Shown here: positions 4,563 to 9,285 of the stretch, in pieces
Numbering within the stretch: the stretch's first letter is position 1
Layout of the letters: each line of letters starts with the position of its first letter
Assembly (NCBI GenBank): GCA_002772205.1
Contig: PCRZ01000011.1
Coordinates: 14,949-24,233 of the forward strand
Direction: 5' to 3'
DNA: 9,285 nucleotides
Source: Candidatus Jorgensenbacteria bacterium CG23_combo_of_CG06-09_8_20_14_all_54_14
GTDB taxonomy: Bacteria > Patescibacteriota > Minisyncoccia > UBA6257 > GWB1-50-10
Translations under genes and position numbers: made by a program
The notes under the pieces: model-generated
Told to the model about the DNA's origin: nothing
The model's database searches: none
Seen by the model: only the letters and a program-made list of their open reading frames with translations

Positions 4563-4592
4563 ACTTTATACTTTATATTTTATACTTACGGG
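4563..4592. promoter_or_regulatory. 30-bp AT-rich divergent start region
   Basis: The only DNA between the fmt start (minus) and the start of the small protein (plus). It is built from ACTTTATA-type repeats and contains TATACT (4581-4586) on the plus strand and TATAAA runs on the minus strand. Space is too small for two full promoters plus leaders, so transcripts may be leaderless or the -35 boxes may lie in the opposite genes. Confidence 0.35.
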
Positions 4593-4961
4593 ATGCAAAA
4601 AGCGTCGCGCGGCTATGCTGAAGTCATCCGAGAACGGGGAAAAACGTCGCGTGTGCGCCGCTCATTCCAATTTTCCGGGCTCACGCTAACCGAACTCCTG
4701 CATGACAGGAACCATAAAACAATCTACCTGGGGTTGGCGCGGAAATATGACAACGAATGGCTTTTGCGGCTGGCGAAAGATGTCCTTTCGCGGGAAAACG
4801 TGAAAAATCACGGGGCATACTTCATGCGTTTGTTCCAGCAGTCGGCAAAAAAACCATTGCGGTTCATCGCCAAAAATGAGATGCACACGAGAAAGAGAAA
4901 ACAATTACGCCTCAAACTTCGCAAAAGAACTAACAACCGACGACTAACGACCAACAACTGA
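4593..4961 (+). CDS. Conserved-looking small basic protein of unknown function
   Basis: 122 residues, starting at ATG 4593; the same frame stays open far upstream, but only as the antisense of fmt. The sequence has 'GYAEVIRERGKTSRVRRSFQ' near the start, then 'LTELLHDRNHKTIYLGLARK' and 'LLRLAKDVLSRENVKNHGAYF', giving predicted helices, and a very basic tail ('HTRKRKQLRLKLRKR'). This pattern recalls small hypothetical proteins common in CPR genomes; I know no function. No signal peptide, TM segment or cysteine cluster. The last ~10 residues ('TNNRRLTTNN') are encoded by the AAC-rich repeat DNA that follows, so the original C-terminus has probably been replaced. It diverges from fmt. Confidence 0.65.
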   Translation: MQKASRGYAEVIRERGKTSRVRRSFQFSGLTLTELLHDRNHKTIYLGLARKYDNEWLLRLAKDVLSRENVKNHGAYFMRLFQQSAKKPLRFIAKNEMHTRKRKQLRLKLRKRTNNRRLTTNN

Positions 4962-4980
4962 TAACTTATAACCAGTAACT
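4928..4980. repeat. AAC/ATAACTT-rich degenerate short repeats
   Basis: Loosely repeated AACAACCGACGACTAACGACC and CTGATAACTTATAACC motifs. The same vocabulary occurs at 7343-7380, 7470-7500 and 7595-7617, and in reverse complement at 7726-7772. They mark the edges of the larger dispersed repeat and form the tail of the upstream ORF. Confidence 0.5.
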
Positions 4981-5061
4981 CCTCCTGCCTCCCCTTATGG
5001 TAAGGGGAGGTAGAGAGGGGTTAAGCAAGATATCCGCATAAATCAGCAATGAATAATCAGC
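4976..5061. repeat. 86-bp dispersed repeat, copy A
   Basis: Aligns without gaps to 7493-7578 (offset 2517), with about 75 of 86 bases equal by hand count. It contains the stem CCTCCCCTTA (4988-4997) / TAAGGGGAGG (5001-5010) with a 3-nt loop, then GAGGGGTTAAGCAA and AATCAGC words. The following 5062-5131 continues with degenerate AATCAGCG/TATCAGCGTT words up to the def start. Each copy begins with the same AAC-rich DNA, so the mobile or copied unit may be longer than 86 bp. Confidence 0.8.
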
Positions 5062-5131
5062 GTAAATCAGTGGTTAGTATCAGCGTTAATCAGCGTTCAA
5101 TAAATCCGTATTCAGTAAATAACTAACAACC

Positions 5132-5626
5132 ATGTATCTTCTCGGCAACAAGAACGAAGAGAAGGTGCTCCGGCGGAAACTGCCGCCAGTGGACCTCGCG
5201 CGCGAGAATACGAAGGAACTCAAAGAGCTGGTGAAGCAGATGCGCACGGAGATGAGGAAAGCGAACGGCATCGGCCTCTCCGCGAACCAAGTAGGGGTGG
5301 AGAAACGCCTCTTTGTAGCGCAGGTGCCGGATGACCAGGGACGCGTCAAGTTCTACGCGGTGGTGAACCCCGAGATAGTGAAAACATCCAAGGACACCGC
5401 GGTGCTGGAAGAGGGATGCCTCTCGGTGCCAGAGCGTTACGGGTTCGTGGAGCGGCCTCTGCGGGTGACGCTCCAGGGGTTTGATGTGAACGGCAAAAAG
5501 CTCAAGATAAAAGCGTGGGGCCTTCTCGCGCGTGTGTTCCAGCACGAGGTGGACCACCTGAACGGCACGCTCTTCGTGGATCACGTGAGTCCCGTTATAA
5601 ACAAGACGCCCTCCCTTCGACGGTGA
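5132..5626 (+). CDS. def: Peptide deformylase
   Basis: Removes the N-formyl group from nascent proteins, reversing the product of fmt. 164 residues with the three metal-site motifs in order: motif 1 'GIGLSANQVG' (46-55; Ser where Ala is usual), motif 2 'EGCLSVP' (94-100, Cys96 as metal ligand) and motif 3 'QHEVDHLNG' (137-145, HExxH with His138, Glu139, His142). The enzyme core is complete. The last residues 'NKTPSLRR' are encoded by a CTTCGAC...CTCAGG repeat whose bases also supply the TGA (5624-5626), so the native tail was probably replaced. ATG 5132 directly follows AACTAACAACC, with no SD, as for other genes here. The same frame stays open for 66 codons past the stop. Confidence 0.96.
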   Translation: MYLLGNKNEEKVLRRKLPPVDLARENTKELKELVKQMRTEMRKANGIGLSANQVGVEKRLFVAQVPDDQGRVKFYAVVNPEIVKTSKDTAVLEEGCLSVPERYGFVERPLRVTLQGFDVNGKKLKIKAWGLLARVFQHEVDHLNGTLFVDHVSPVINKTPSLRR

Positions 5627-5634
5627 GCTCAGGA
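5614..5634. repeat. CTTCGA-CTCAGG-type short interspersed element, copy 2
   Basis: CCTTCGACGGTGAGCTCAGG lies across the def stop codon, and a matching GTCGAA at 5637-5642 pairs with TTCGAC at 5616-5621. It is the inverted counterpart of 609-626 in the helicase remnant. Confidence 0.55.
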
Positions 5635-5827
5635 CGGTCGAACCGCGAGGTGTCTGAAGACGCGCCTTCGGTGGCTTTCTGAATTAACGACTTACGACGT
5701 CGTTAATTTAATAGCGGATGCGAAACAGCGTGTTGCTTCACGAACCTCCGCCGAAGTTGTTGAAACTGGAGTATGGGTAAATTACTCCGCTCCTACTATA
5801 GAGGTGCAAGAAGCTGAGATTATTTAA
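5627..5827 (+). pseudogene. Open frame after def, possible gene remnant
   Basis: In the same frame as def and directly after its TGA, 66 sense codons run to a TAA at 5825-5827. The first part is repeat-like. The second part reads 'LSELTTYDVVNLIADAKQRV' and 'EVVETGVWVNYSAPTIEVQE', ending AEII, which looks protein-like. No start codon with support is present and I recognise no family. It may be the 3' end of a lost gene, or chance. A 10-bp stem, AATTAACGAC (5682-5691) / GTCGTTAATT (5699-5708), lies inside it. Confidence 0.25.
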
Positions 5828-5838
5828 ACCGGGTCCGA

Positions 5839-5869
5839 CAGCGCTAAAATCCTAACAGCGCTAAAATCC
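5839..5869. repeat. 17-bp tandem repeat, about two units
   Basis: CAGCGCTAAAATCC occurs at 5839-5852 and again at 5856-5869, separated by TAA. It sits between the def tail remnant and the 38-bp palindrome. Confidence 0.6.
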
Positions 5870-5882
5870 CAAAAAACACTCT

Positions 5883-5920
5883 ATATTAACAAATTACACG
5901 GCCGTGTAATTTGTTAATAT
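5883..5920. repeat. 38-bp perfect palindrome
   Basis: The arm ATATTAACAAATTACACGG (5883-5901) is followed with no spacer by its exact reverse complement, centred on ACGGCCGT, the same 8-bp core as the palindrome at 3650-3683, although the arms are unrelated. As RNA it would make a ~17-bp stem with a GGCC loop; no T-run follows on either side, so a terminator is not obvious. Spacer 5921-6004 holds no other gene signal. Confidence 0.75.
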
Positions 5921-5965
5921 CATCCGCATAACTGTAAAAACAGCAAAAACGCTGCGCTAACTAAA

Positions 5966-5984
5966 GTGAAGCTCCACGGCCTGA
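5966..5984. repeat. GTGAAGCTCYACGG short repeat, copy 1
   Basis: GTGAAGCTCCACGGCCTGA matches 8338-8356 at 17 of 19 bases. The other copy contains the rplI stop codon. Confidence 0.4.
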
Positions 5985-6004
5985 TGCCTATGGCCTCTCT
6001 CCAT

Positions 6005-6032
6005 TCAATATAAAGCCATGGCTTTATATTGA
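6005..6032. repeat. 28-bp perfect palindrome at the protease start
   Basis: The arm TCAATATAAAGCCA (6005-6018) is followed directly by its reverse complement (6019-6032), centred on GCCATGGC. The right arm ends on the first base of ATG 6032 of the protease frame, so in RNA it would fold right up to that codon. Confidence 0.7.
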
Positions 6033-7342
6033 TGAAAAGATATGCAGAGAGATACGCGCGGGTGTACAATAGAAATGTTATGCGAATCGCAATAAATCGG
6101 CGGTGGGTGGTGAGGGGAGCGGGTATCCTCGGAGGCCTCGCGCTCCTCGGCGGCGCGTTCTACGGCGGGGTTCGGTACGGCGCCGCCTACCGATCCATCA
6201 CCATCACGGACAGCCGCCAGATTATAGACGGCGATTTTTCGCTCTTCTGGAACACGGTGGATCTTCTGAAATCAAAGTACCTCAATGGGGAAAAGCTCAA
6301 GGACCAGGATCTCCTCTACGGGGCGGTGAAGGGAGCGGTGGACGCGGCGGGGGATCCCTACACGGCATTCCTCAATCCGAGCGACGCGAAGAAGTTCAAC
6401 GAGGACCTCACGGGGAGCTTCGGCGGCATCGGGGCGGAGATCGGCATCCGCAAAGAACAGATCGTCGTCATCGCGCCCCTCAAAGGAAACCCCGCGGAGG
6501 CCGCGGGTCTCAAAGCGGGCGACAAAATTTTAAAGGTGGATGAGACGGCGACCGCCAATCTTGCCGTGGAGGAGGCGGTGAAGCTCATCCGCGGCGAGCC
6601 GGGTACCAAAGTGAAACTCCTCATTCTCCGCGAGGGGTGGGACGAGGCAAAAACATTTACCATCACTCGGCAGGTCATCTCCACTCCAACCATTGACTCG
6701 GAAATGCGTTCGCTCCCGGGCAAGGGTGATGTGCTGTATCTCCAGCTCCACAATTTCAACGCCAACGCTCCCTCGCTCTTCTACGAGGCGGTGGTCCAGG
6801 CGTTCACCAAGAGCCCGCGCGGCGTGGTGCTTGACCTCCGCAACAACCCGGGCGGCTACCTTGATATCGCCGTTCACTTTGCGGGGTGGTTTCTGAACCA
6901 CGGGGAGGTGGTGGTAAGGGAGCGATTCCGCGGCGGCAGTGAAACGCCGCTCCTCGCGAACGGCAACGAGGCGCTCTCGCAAATGCCGGTAGTGGTTTTG
7001 GTGAACGGCGGCAGCGCGTCGGCATCGGAGATCCTCGCAGGGGCGCTCCGTGACGACCGCGGTGCGAAGCTCGTGGGGGAGAAAACCTTCGGGAAGGGGA
7101 GCGTGCAGGAAGTGGAGACGCTTGCTGACGGTTCCACGCTCAAGGTTACCATCGCCGAGTGGCTCACGCCGAAGGGGCACCAAATAGATCAAAAGGGGCT
7201 GGTCCCCGATTTTGAGGTGAAGGTGGACGGGAGCGGTAAGGCGACGAGCACGAAGGACCTGCAGTTAGAAAAGGCGCTTGATGTGCTGGAGTCGGAGATA
7301 TCAAAACTGACCTGGTCTGTCGTTGATGTGAAAACGGAATAA
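6032..7342 (+). CDS. S41-family C-terminal processing peptidase (Ctp/Prc-like)
   Basis: A membrane-anchored, externally acting serine protease that trims or degrades proteins from the C-terminus. From ATG 6032 (436 aa): basic N-terminus, one TM segment ~28-47 ('GAGILGGLALLGGAFYGGV'), an N-terminal helical part with 'GDPYTAFLNP' (107-116), PDZ domain ~128-200 ('GGIGAEIG', 'PAEAAGLKAGDKILKVD'), then the S41 core 'PRGVVLDLRNNPGGYLDIAV' (262-281), 'VNGGSASASEILAGAL' (324-339) and 'GEKTFGKGSVQE' (349-360). Ser330 and Lys355 are the probable catalytic dyad, 25 residues apart as in E. coli Prc (S430/K455). The start could instead be ATG 6080, which keeps the TM segment and sits 9 bases after TACAAT (6065-6070), a possible -10 of a near-leaderless transcript; the 6032 start overlaps a palindrome. 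Neither has an SD. TAA at 7340-7342. Confidence 0.94.
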   Translation: MKRYAERYARVYNRNVMRIAINRRWVVRGAGILGGLALLGGAFYGGVRYGAAYRSITITDSRQIIDGDFSLFWNTVDLLKSKYLNGEKLKDQDLLYGAVKGAVDAAGDPYTAFLNPSDAKKFNEDLTGSFGGIGAEIGIRKEQIVVIAPLKGNPAEAAGLKAGDKILKVDETATANLAVEEAVKLIRGEPGTKVKLLILREGWDEAKTFTITRQVISTPTIDSEMRSLPGKGDVLYLQLHNFNANAPSLFYEAVVQAFTKSPRGVVLDLRNNPGGYLDIAVHFAGWFLNHGEVVVRERFRGGSETPLLANGNEALSQMPVVVLVNGGSASASEILAGALRDDRGAKLVGEKTFGKGSVQEVETLADGSTLKVTIAEWLTPKGHQIDQKGLVPDFEVKVDGSGKATSTKDLQLEKALDVLESEISKLTWSVVDVKTE

Positions 7343-7385
7343 CTTGCAACTGATAACTTACAACTGATAACTTATAACTTCCACC

Positions 7386-7468
7386 CCAGCCAGAGGCTGG
7401 TCAGCCTCAGGCCGAAAAGGCGGATCTCCGCCTAAGGCGGATGCGCCTCTGGAGCACGCCTCAGGCGG
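7386..7468. repeat. Tandem array of 15-nt hairpin units
   Basis: Successive 6-bp stems with 3-nt loops: CCAGCC-AGA-GGCTGG (7386-7400), CAGCC-TCA-GGCCG (imperfect), TCCGCC-TAA-GGCGGA (7427-7441, perfect), TGCGCC-TCT-GGAGCA (7442-7456, one mismatch) and CGCC-TCA-GGCG (7457-7467). GGCGGA (7419-7424) can also pair with TCCGCC (7427-7432), so alternative folds exist. Same family as the 67-bp repeats at 2913 and 3333. Confidence 0.75.
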
Positions 7469-7492
7469 AAACAACCGACAACTTGCAACCAA

Positions 7493-7578
7493 TAACTCCT
7501 CCTGCCTCCCCTTATGATAAAGGGAGGTTGGGAGGGGTTAAGCAAAATATCAGCGAAAATCAGCAGCAAATAATCAGC
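7493..7578. repeat. 86-bp dispersed repeat, copy B
   Basis: Counterpart of 4976-5061. One stem position has changed (TAAAGGGAGG against CCTCCCCTTA), and there are other scattered substitutions, so the copies are not recent. It is likewise followed by AATCAGCATCAGC words and AGTAAATAACTAA. Confidence 0.8.
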
Positions 7579-7635
7579 ATCAGCCAGCATCTAGTAAATA
7601 ACTAATAACTAACAACAAATTCACTGCTAACCTTA

Positions 7636-7687
7636 TAGATGGAAACCCCATCACGCCTCGCTACCGCATGCGGTAGCGAGCCATCTA
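7636..7687. repeat. 24-bp palindrome inside an outer inverted repeat
   Basis: CTCGCTACCGCA (7657-7668) meets its reverse complement (7669-7680) without spacer, and TAGATGG (7636-7642) pairs with CCATCTA (7681-7687) around it. The result is a long stem with one 14-nt bulge on the left side. No T-run follows. Confidence 0.65.
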
Positions 7688-7782
7688 CACCTCCAATGGC
7701 TACCCGCATCCCCTGCAGCCGATTAACTAACGACAGTTTCCTGTTGTTGGTCGTCCGTTGTAGGTTGTAAGTGATTATATGA

Positions 7783-7902
7783 ATCCCATTAGAGATAACA
7801 AAATCCTTTTCATGCAGTTCAATATTCAAAGGAATAAAAAATTGATTTGTGGAAAAAGCCGTTGCGTTACGGTTGCATACGGCAACCTATCTCTAACGGG
7901 AT
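7783..7902 (+). promoter_or_regulatory. Long-range dyad sequestering the rplI start, possible leader control
   Basis: ATCCCATTAGAGATA (7783-7797) pairs with TATCTCTAACGGGAT (7888-7902) at 14 of 15 positions. The downstream arm covers the whole ribosome-entry region and the first two bases of the rplI ATG. Between them lies a second hairpin, GGTTGC (7871-7876) / GCAACC (7882-7887). If transcribed together, the long stem would hide the start codon. Transcription start is unknown; an r-protein feedback site or a simple repeat remnant are both possible. Confidence 0.45.
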
Positions 7903-8341
7903 GAAAATCATTTTACTCAACGACGTGAAAGGATTGGGAAGAAAGGAAGACGTAAAAGAGGTAAAGGACGGGTACGCGCGAAACTTTCTCCTCCCGCGGA
8001 AGCTCGCCGAGCCCGCGACCGCGGCGGCGGTCGCGCGCGTGGCATCGCTCAAGGCGCGGCGCGCGCAGGAACGTGAAAAACATCTTACGCGAGCCGCCGC
8101 GGAGGTGGAAAAGCTCGCTGCCATTCCGCTCCAGTTCCACGCGCGGGCGGGGGAGAAGGGAGAGCTCTTCGGCTCGGTGACGGCGGAGGATATCGCAACG
8201 CTCCTTAAAGAGCGGGGTATTGCCGAGGTGCGGGAGGTACGCATGACGCCGCTCCGCGCGCTGGGGGAGCACGCCGTGGAACTTGATTTTGGAGAGGGAA
8301 TAAAAAAGACGGTCACCGTGACCGTCCTGCGGGCCGAGTGA
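7901..8341 (+). CDS. rplI: 50S ribosomal protein bL9
   Basis: 146 residues (E. coli 149). N-terminal rRNA-binding domain 'MKIILLNDVKGLGRKEDVKE' followed by 'VKDGYARNFLLPRKLAEPAT' (first 40 residues, the family signature), a long Ala/Arg-rich connecting helix ~41-75, and a C-terminal domain with 'GELFGSVTAEDIATLLKERG' and 'KKTVTVTVLRAE' at the end. Start is ATG 7901: upstream in-frame codons translate leader repeat DNA, and homology begins at this Met. No SD; the codon lies in an inverted repeat (see leader). The stop TGA (8339-8341) falls inside a short dispersed repeat. Convergent with rpmA, and not in the usual rpsF-ssb-rpsR-rplI order. Confidence 0.97.
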   Translation: MKIILLNDVKGLGRKEDVKEVKDGYARNFLLPRKLAEPATAAAVARVASLKARRAQEREKHLTRAAAEVEKLAAIPLQFHARAGEKGELFGSVTAEDIATLLKERGIAEVREVRMTPLRALGEHAVELDFGEGIKKTVTVTVLRAE

Positions 8342-8356
8342 AGCTCTACGGGCTGA
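8338..8356. repeat. GTGAAGCTCYACGG short repeat, copy 2
   Basis: GTGAAGCTCTACGGGCTGA, 17 of 19 bases equal to 5966-5984; it contains the rplI stop codon. Confidence 0.4.
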
Positions 8357-8360
8357 CCTG

Positions 8361-8559
8361 CGCTTCGCCGACCGCGTGTCGCCTGAAGCTTTAGCGGTGG
8401 CACAAGGCTTCGGCAAGGCGAGCGCCCGGGGCTTCTCTCTATTCGGGGTTCCGTGGAGCACCTGCCTGCCGGTCCCGAAACTCTCAATGAGAGTCCCGAG
8501 GACTCAAATCGGAGCAGGCAGGGAACCCAGCACCGCTTCTACTTTGGTCGGAGCGGTGC
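8361..8559. terminator. Convergent-gene spacer with several stems, possible bidirectional terminators
   Basis: Between the rplI and rpmA stops. Stems seen: CCTGCCTGC (8461-8469) / GCAGGCAGG (8514-8522), ACTCTC-AAT-GAGAGT (8480-8494), and GCACCGCT (8530-8537) / AGCGGTGC (8552-8559), the last 15 bases past the rpmA stop on the minus strand. None is followed by a clear T-run, so termination could be factor-dependent. The left part (8361-8429) folds loosely back on itself with CGCTTCGCC / GGCGAGCG. No ORF here looks real. Confidence 0.4.
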
Positions 8560-8574
8560 GTGGGTGAAACAGGT

Positions 8575-8847
8575 TTAGCGGATGTTTACCATCTTCACGA
8601 ACTGGCGCGAGCCATCAAACCGCCCGCGCTTTTTCTCGGTGAATTTCACCACCCCGCCCTTCAGGGCGTAGAGGGTGTCGTCACCGCCGCGCTTCACGTT
8701 CGCGCCGGGATAGAATTTCGTGCCGCGCTGGCGCACGAGCACCTCTCCCACGCCAACCGTTTCGCCGTCAAATCGTTTGACACCGAGGCGCTTGGATTCG
8801 GAATCACGCCCCAGTTTTGTGGAACCTTTTGCTTTGGTATGTGCCAT
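8575..8847 (-). CDS. rpmA: 50S ribosomal protein bL27
   Basis: A 90-residue large-subunit protein whose N-terminus reaches the peptidyl-transferase centre. '[20 protein letters not shown]' and '[20 protein letters not shown]' then '[20 protein letters not shown]' are the family signature, and '[16 protein letters not shown]' completes the fold. The N-terminus starts directly with MAHTKAKG: there is no cleavable extension like that of Firmicutes, and the usual G-S-T is kept. rplU (bL21), the usual partner, is not adjacent. Start ATG 8847-8845, TAA at 8577-8575, no SD. Divergent from the small membrane protein gene. Confidence 0.97.
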   Translation of the reverse strand: MAHTKAKGSTKLGRDSESKRLGVKRFDGETVGVGEVLVRQRGTKFYPGANVKRGGDDTLYALKGGVVKFTEKKRGRFDGSRQFVKMVNIR

Positions 8848-8941
8848 AATGACTGATAACTAGATAACGATGACTATGACGGTGAATTTAGTCGGTTGTC
8901 ATTGTTATCGTTATTGTCATAGTATATTCATACTCTATTTT
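8848..8941. promoter_or_regulatory. Divergent promoter region of rpmA and the small membrane gene, with competing dyads
   Basis: AT-rich, with TATATT (8923-8928) and TTGTCA words (8896-8901, 8914-8919), but no pair at 16-18 bp spacing. Two interleaved complements, ATAACGA (8864-8870) with TCGTTAT (8908-8914) and ACTATGAC (8873-8880) with GTCATAGT (8916-8923), cannot form together without a pseudoknot. A CTAG sits at 8860-8863. Confidence 0.35.
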
Positions 8942-9100
8942 ATGTCAACTTTCTTCGCGTGGGTGCGCGCCCATCGCCGGGACCTGTTTCTTTGGACGGC
9001 GTTTTTTCTCCTTCTCGTCTTGAGCTTCGGAGTGGGGTACTTTTTGGGGCGCGATATAAATCCGGCGCCGATCGTGATTGAAAAGTGTTCGGGGCAGTGA
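8942..9100 (+). CDS. Small single-pass membrane protein, function unknown
   Basis: 52 residues from ATG 8942: a basic N-terminus ('WVRAHRRDLF'), one hydrophobic segment ~16-36 ('LWTAFFLLLVLSFGVGYFLG') and a short tail 'RDINPAPIVIEKCSGQ' with one Cys. The arrangement suggests N-in, tail out. A longer in-frame start at 8870 would add 24 residues from the dyad-rich promoter region, which I reject. Short one-TM proteins with an 'IxIEKC'-like tail are familiar from CPR genomes near envelope or competence genes (recollection only). It is followed after 15 bases by the tRNA-Leu promoter. Confidence 0.6.
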   Translation: MSTFFAWVRAHRRDLFLWTAFFLLLVLSFGVGYFLGRDINPAPIVIEKCSGQ

Positions 9101-9115
9101 CGGCTGGTTTTGACG

Positions 9116-9144
9116 TTGCAAGAGCGGTATAGGTTTTCTATAAT
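9116..9144 (+). promoter_or_regulatory. Sigma70-type promoter of tRNA-Leu
   Basis: TTGCAA (9116-9121), a 17-bp spacer and TATAAT (9139-9144), ending 8 bases before the tRNA 5' end; transcription would begin about 1-2 bases upstream of the mature end. This is the clearest promoter in the window. Confidence 0.75.
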
Positions 9145-9152
9145 GGTGGAAC

Positions 9153-9236
9153 GCGCGGGTGTCGTAATTGGTAGCCGAGCATCCTTGAGGTGGATGTGCC
9201 CGTAAGGGCGTGGGAGTTCGAGTCTCCCCCCGCGCA
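9153..9236 (+). tRNA. tRNA-Leu (anticodon GAG)
   Basis: An 84-nt class II tRNA. Acceptor GCGCGGG (9153-9159) / CCCGCGC (9229-9235) with discriminator A; D-arm with the TTGGTAGCC loop; anticodon stem CATCC/GGATG with loop TTGAGGT giving GAG, which reads CUC/CUU; long variable arm TGCCCGTAAGGGCG; T-arm GGGAG-TTCGAGT-CTCCC. The A73 discriminator and long arm fit leucine. CCA is not encoded (CTG follows). Confidence 0.95.
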
Positions 9237-9248
9237 CTGGAACAGAAA

Positions 9249-9285
9249 ATGAGAAGCGCGCTCATAAAAGTGCTTTGGGTGATAC
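9249..9285 (+). CDS. Possible start of a further gene, cut by the window end
   Basis: ATG 9249, 13 bases after tRNA-Leu, opens a frame reading MRSALIKVLWVI to the edge. The basic-then-hydrophobic start could be a signal or TM segment. Twelve codons are too few to name a family; it could also be chance. Confidence 0.3.
   Translation, partial: MRSALIKVLWVI

Larger units (their letters stand above)
7343..7900. other. 558-bp gene-free, repeat-dense spacer
   Basis: It holds, in order: AACTGATAACTT short repeats (7343-7380), a 15-mer hairpin array (7386-7468), the second 86-bp dispersed repeat (7493-7578), AACTAATAAC words, a 24-bp palindrome with outer arms (7636-7687), inverted AAC-type repeats (7726-7772), and the rplI leader dyad (7783-7902). 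A minus-strand open frame at 7602-7829 translates only these repeats and is not accepted as a gene. Confidence 0.7.

Noticed and set aside
4101..4592. Upstream extension of the 122-aa protein frame
   Set aside because: It is the antisense of fmt, whose protein sequence is clearly recognisable.
6530..7192. Minus-strand 220-aa ORF
   Set aside because: Shadow of the GC-rich S41 protease gene; no family resemblance.
7386..7468. CRISPR array
   Set aside because: The units are contiguous hairpins with no spacers of constant length, and there are no cas genes.
7602..7829. Minus-strand 75-aa ORF
   Set aside because: Built from palindromes and AAC-type repeats that recur elsewhere in the window.
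8560..8856. Plus-strand 98-aa ORF
   Set aside because: Antisense shadow of rpmA.
1..9285. Recoded TGA (Gracilibacteria/SR1 type)
   Set aside because: def, rplI and the endonuclease end at TGA at the expected places and no conserved protein needs TGA read-through.

Overview
The gene set and gene style suggest a chromosomal contig from a candidate-phyla-radiation (Patescibacteria, Parcubacteria-like) bacterium. Compact housekeeping genes (typA 3' end, fmt, def, a ctp-type S41 protease, rplI, rpmA and two tRNAs) are mixed with a small conserved-looking protein and a 52-residue membrane protein. Most genes have no clear Shine-Dalgarno, and the intergenic DNA is full of small palindromes and repeats. 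TGA works as a stop, so the code is standard. The lineage call is inference from style; no 16S or marker phylogeny is possible here.

Layout. 1-431: 3' end of typA/bipA. 451-636: a decapitated DEAD-box helicase gene that keeps only its Q-motif region. 633-2829: an AT-rich foreign island (about one-third GC by eye, in a GC-richer chromosome) bounded by two identical 47-bp direct repeats. It carries a minus-strand restriction-modification pair, an N4-cytosine-type methyltransferase with an SNase-like tail and an MjaI-family (CTAG) endonuclease, preceded by a decayed XRE-type regulator. 2830-3440: tRNA-Gln(CUG), a GIY-YIG endonuclease ORF that reads through this tRNA, a 59-bp duplication containing the tRNA 3' end, the 5' half of a second tRNA, and two copies of a 67-bp hairpin-array repeat. 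3441-3728: palindrome-rich spacer. 3729-4961: fmt (minus) diverging from a 122-aa unknown protein (plus). 4962-5131: dispersed repeat. 5132-5626: def, followed by about 400 bp of repeats, palindromes and a possible gene remnant. 6032-7342: S41 C-terminal processing protease. 7343-7900: repeat-dense spacer ending in an inverted repeat over the rplI start. 7901-8847: rplI and rpmA, convergent. 8942-9285: small membrane protein, tRNA-Leu(GAG) and the start of another possible gene.

How it fits together. def and fmt are the two enzymes of the N-formyl-methionine cycle, here on opposite strands about 570 bp apart. rplI, rpmA, the tRNAs and typA are translation functions. The RM island is a self-contained defence or addiction unit placed beside a broken helicase and next to a tRNA/GIY-YIG locus, so 450-3440 is the plastic part of the window. 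A recurring pattern is that repeats sit exactly at gene 3' ends: the stop codons of the endonuclease, def, rplI and the GIY-YIG ORF, and the tail of the unknown protein, lie inside repeat or tRNA sequence.
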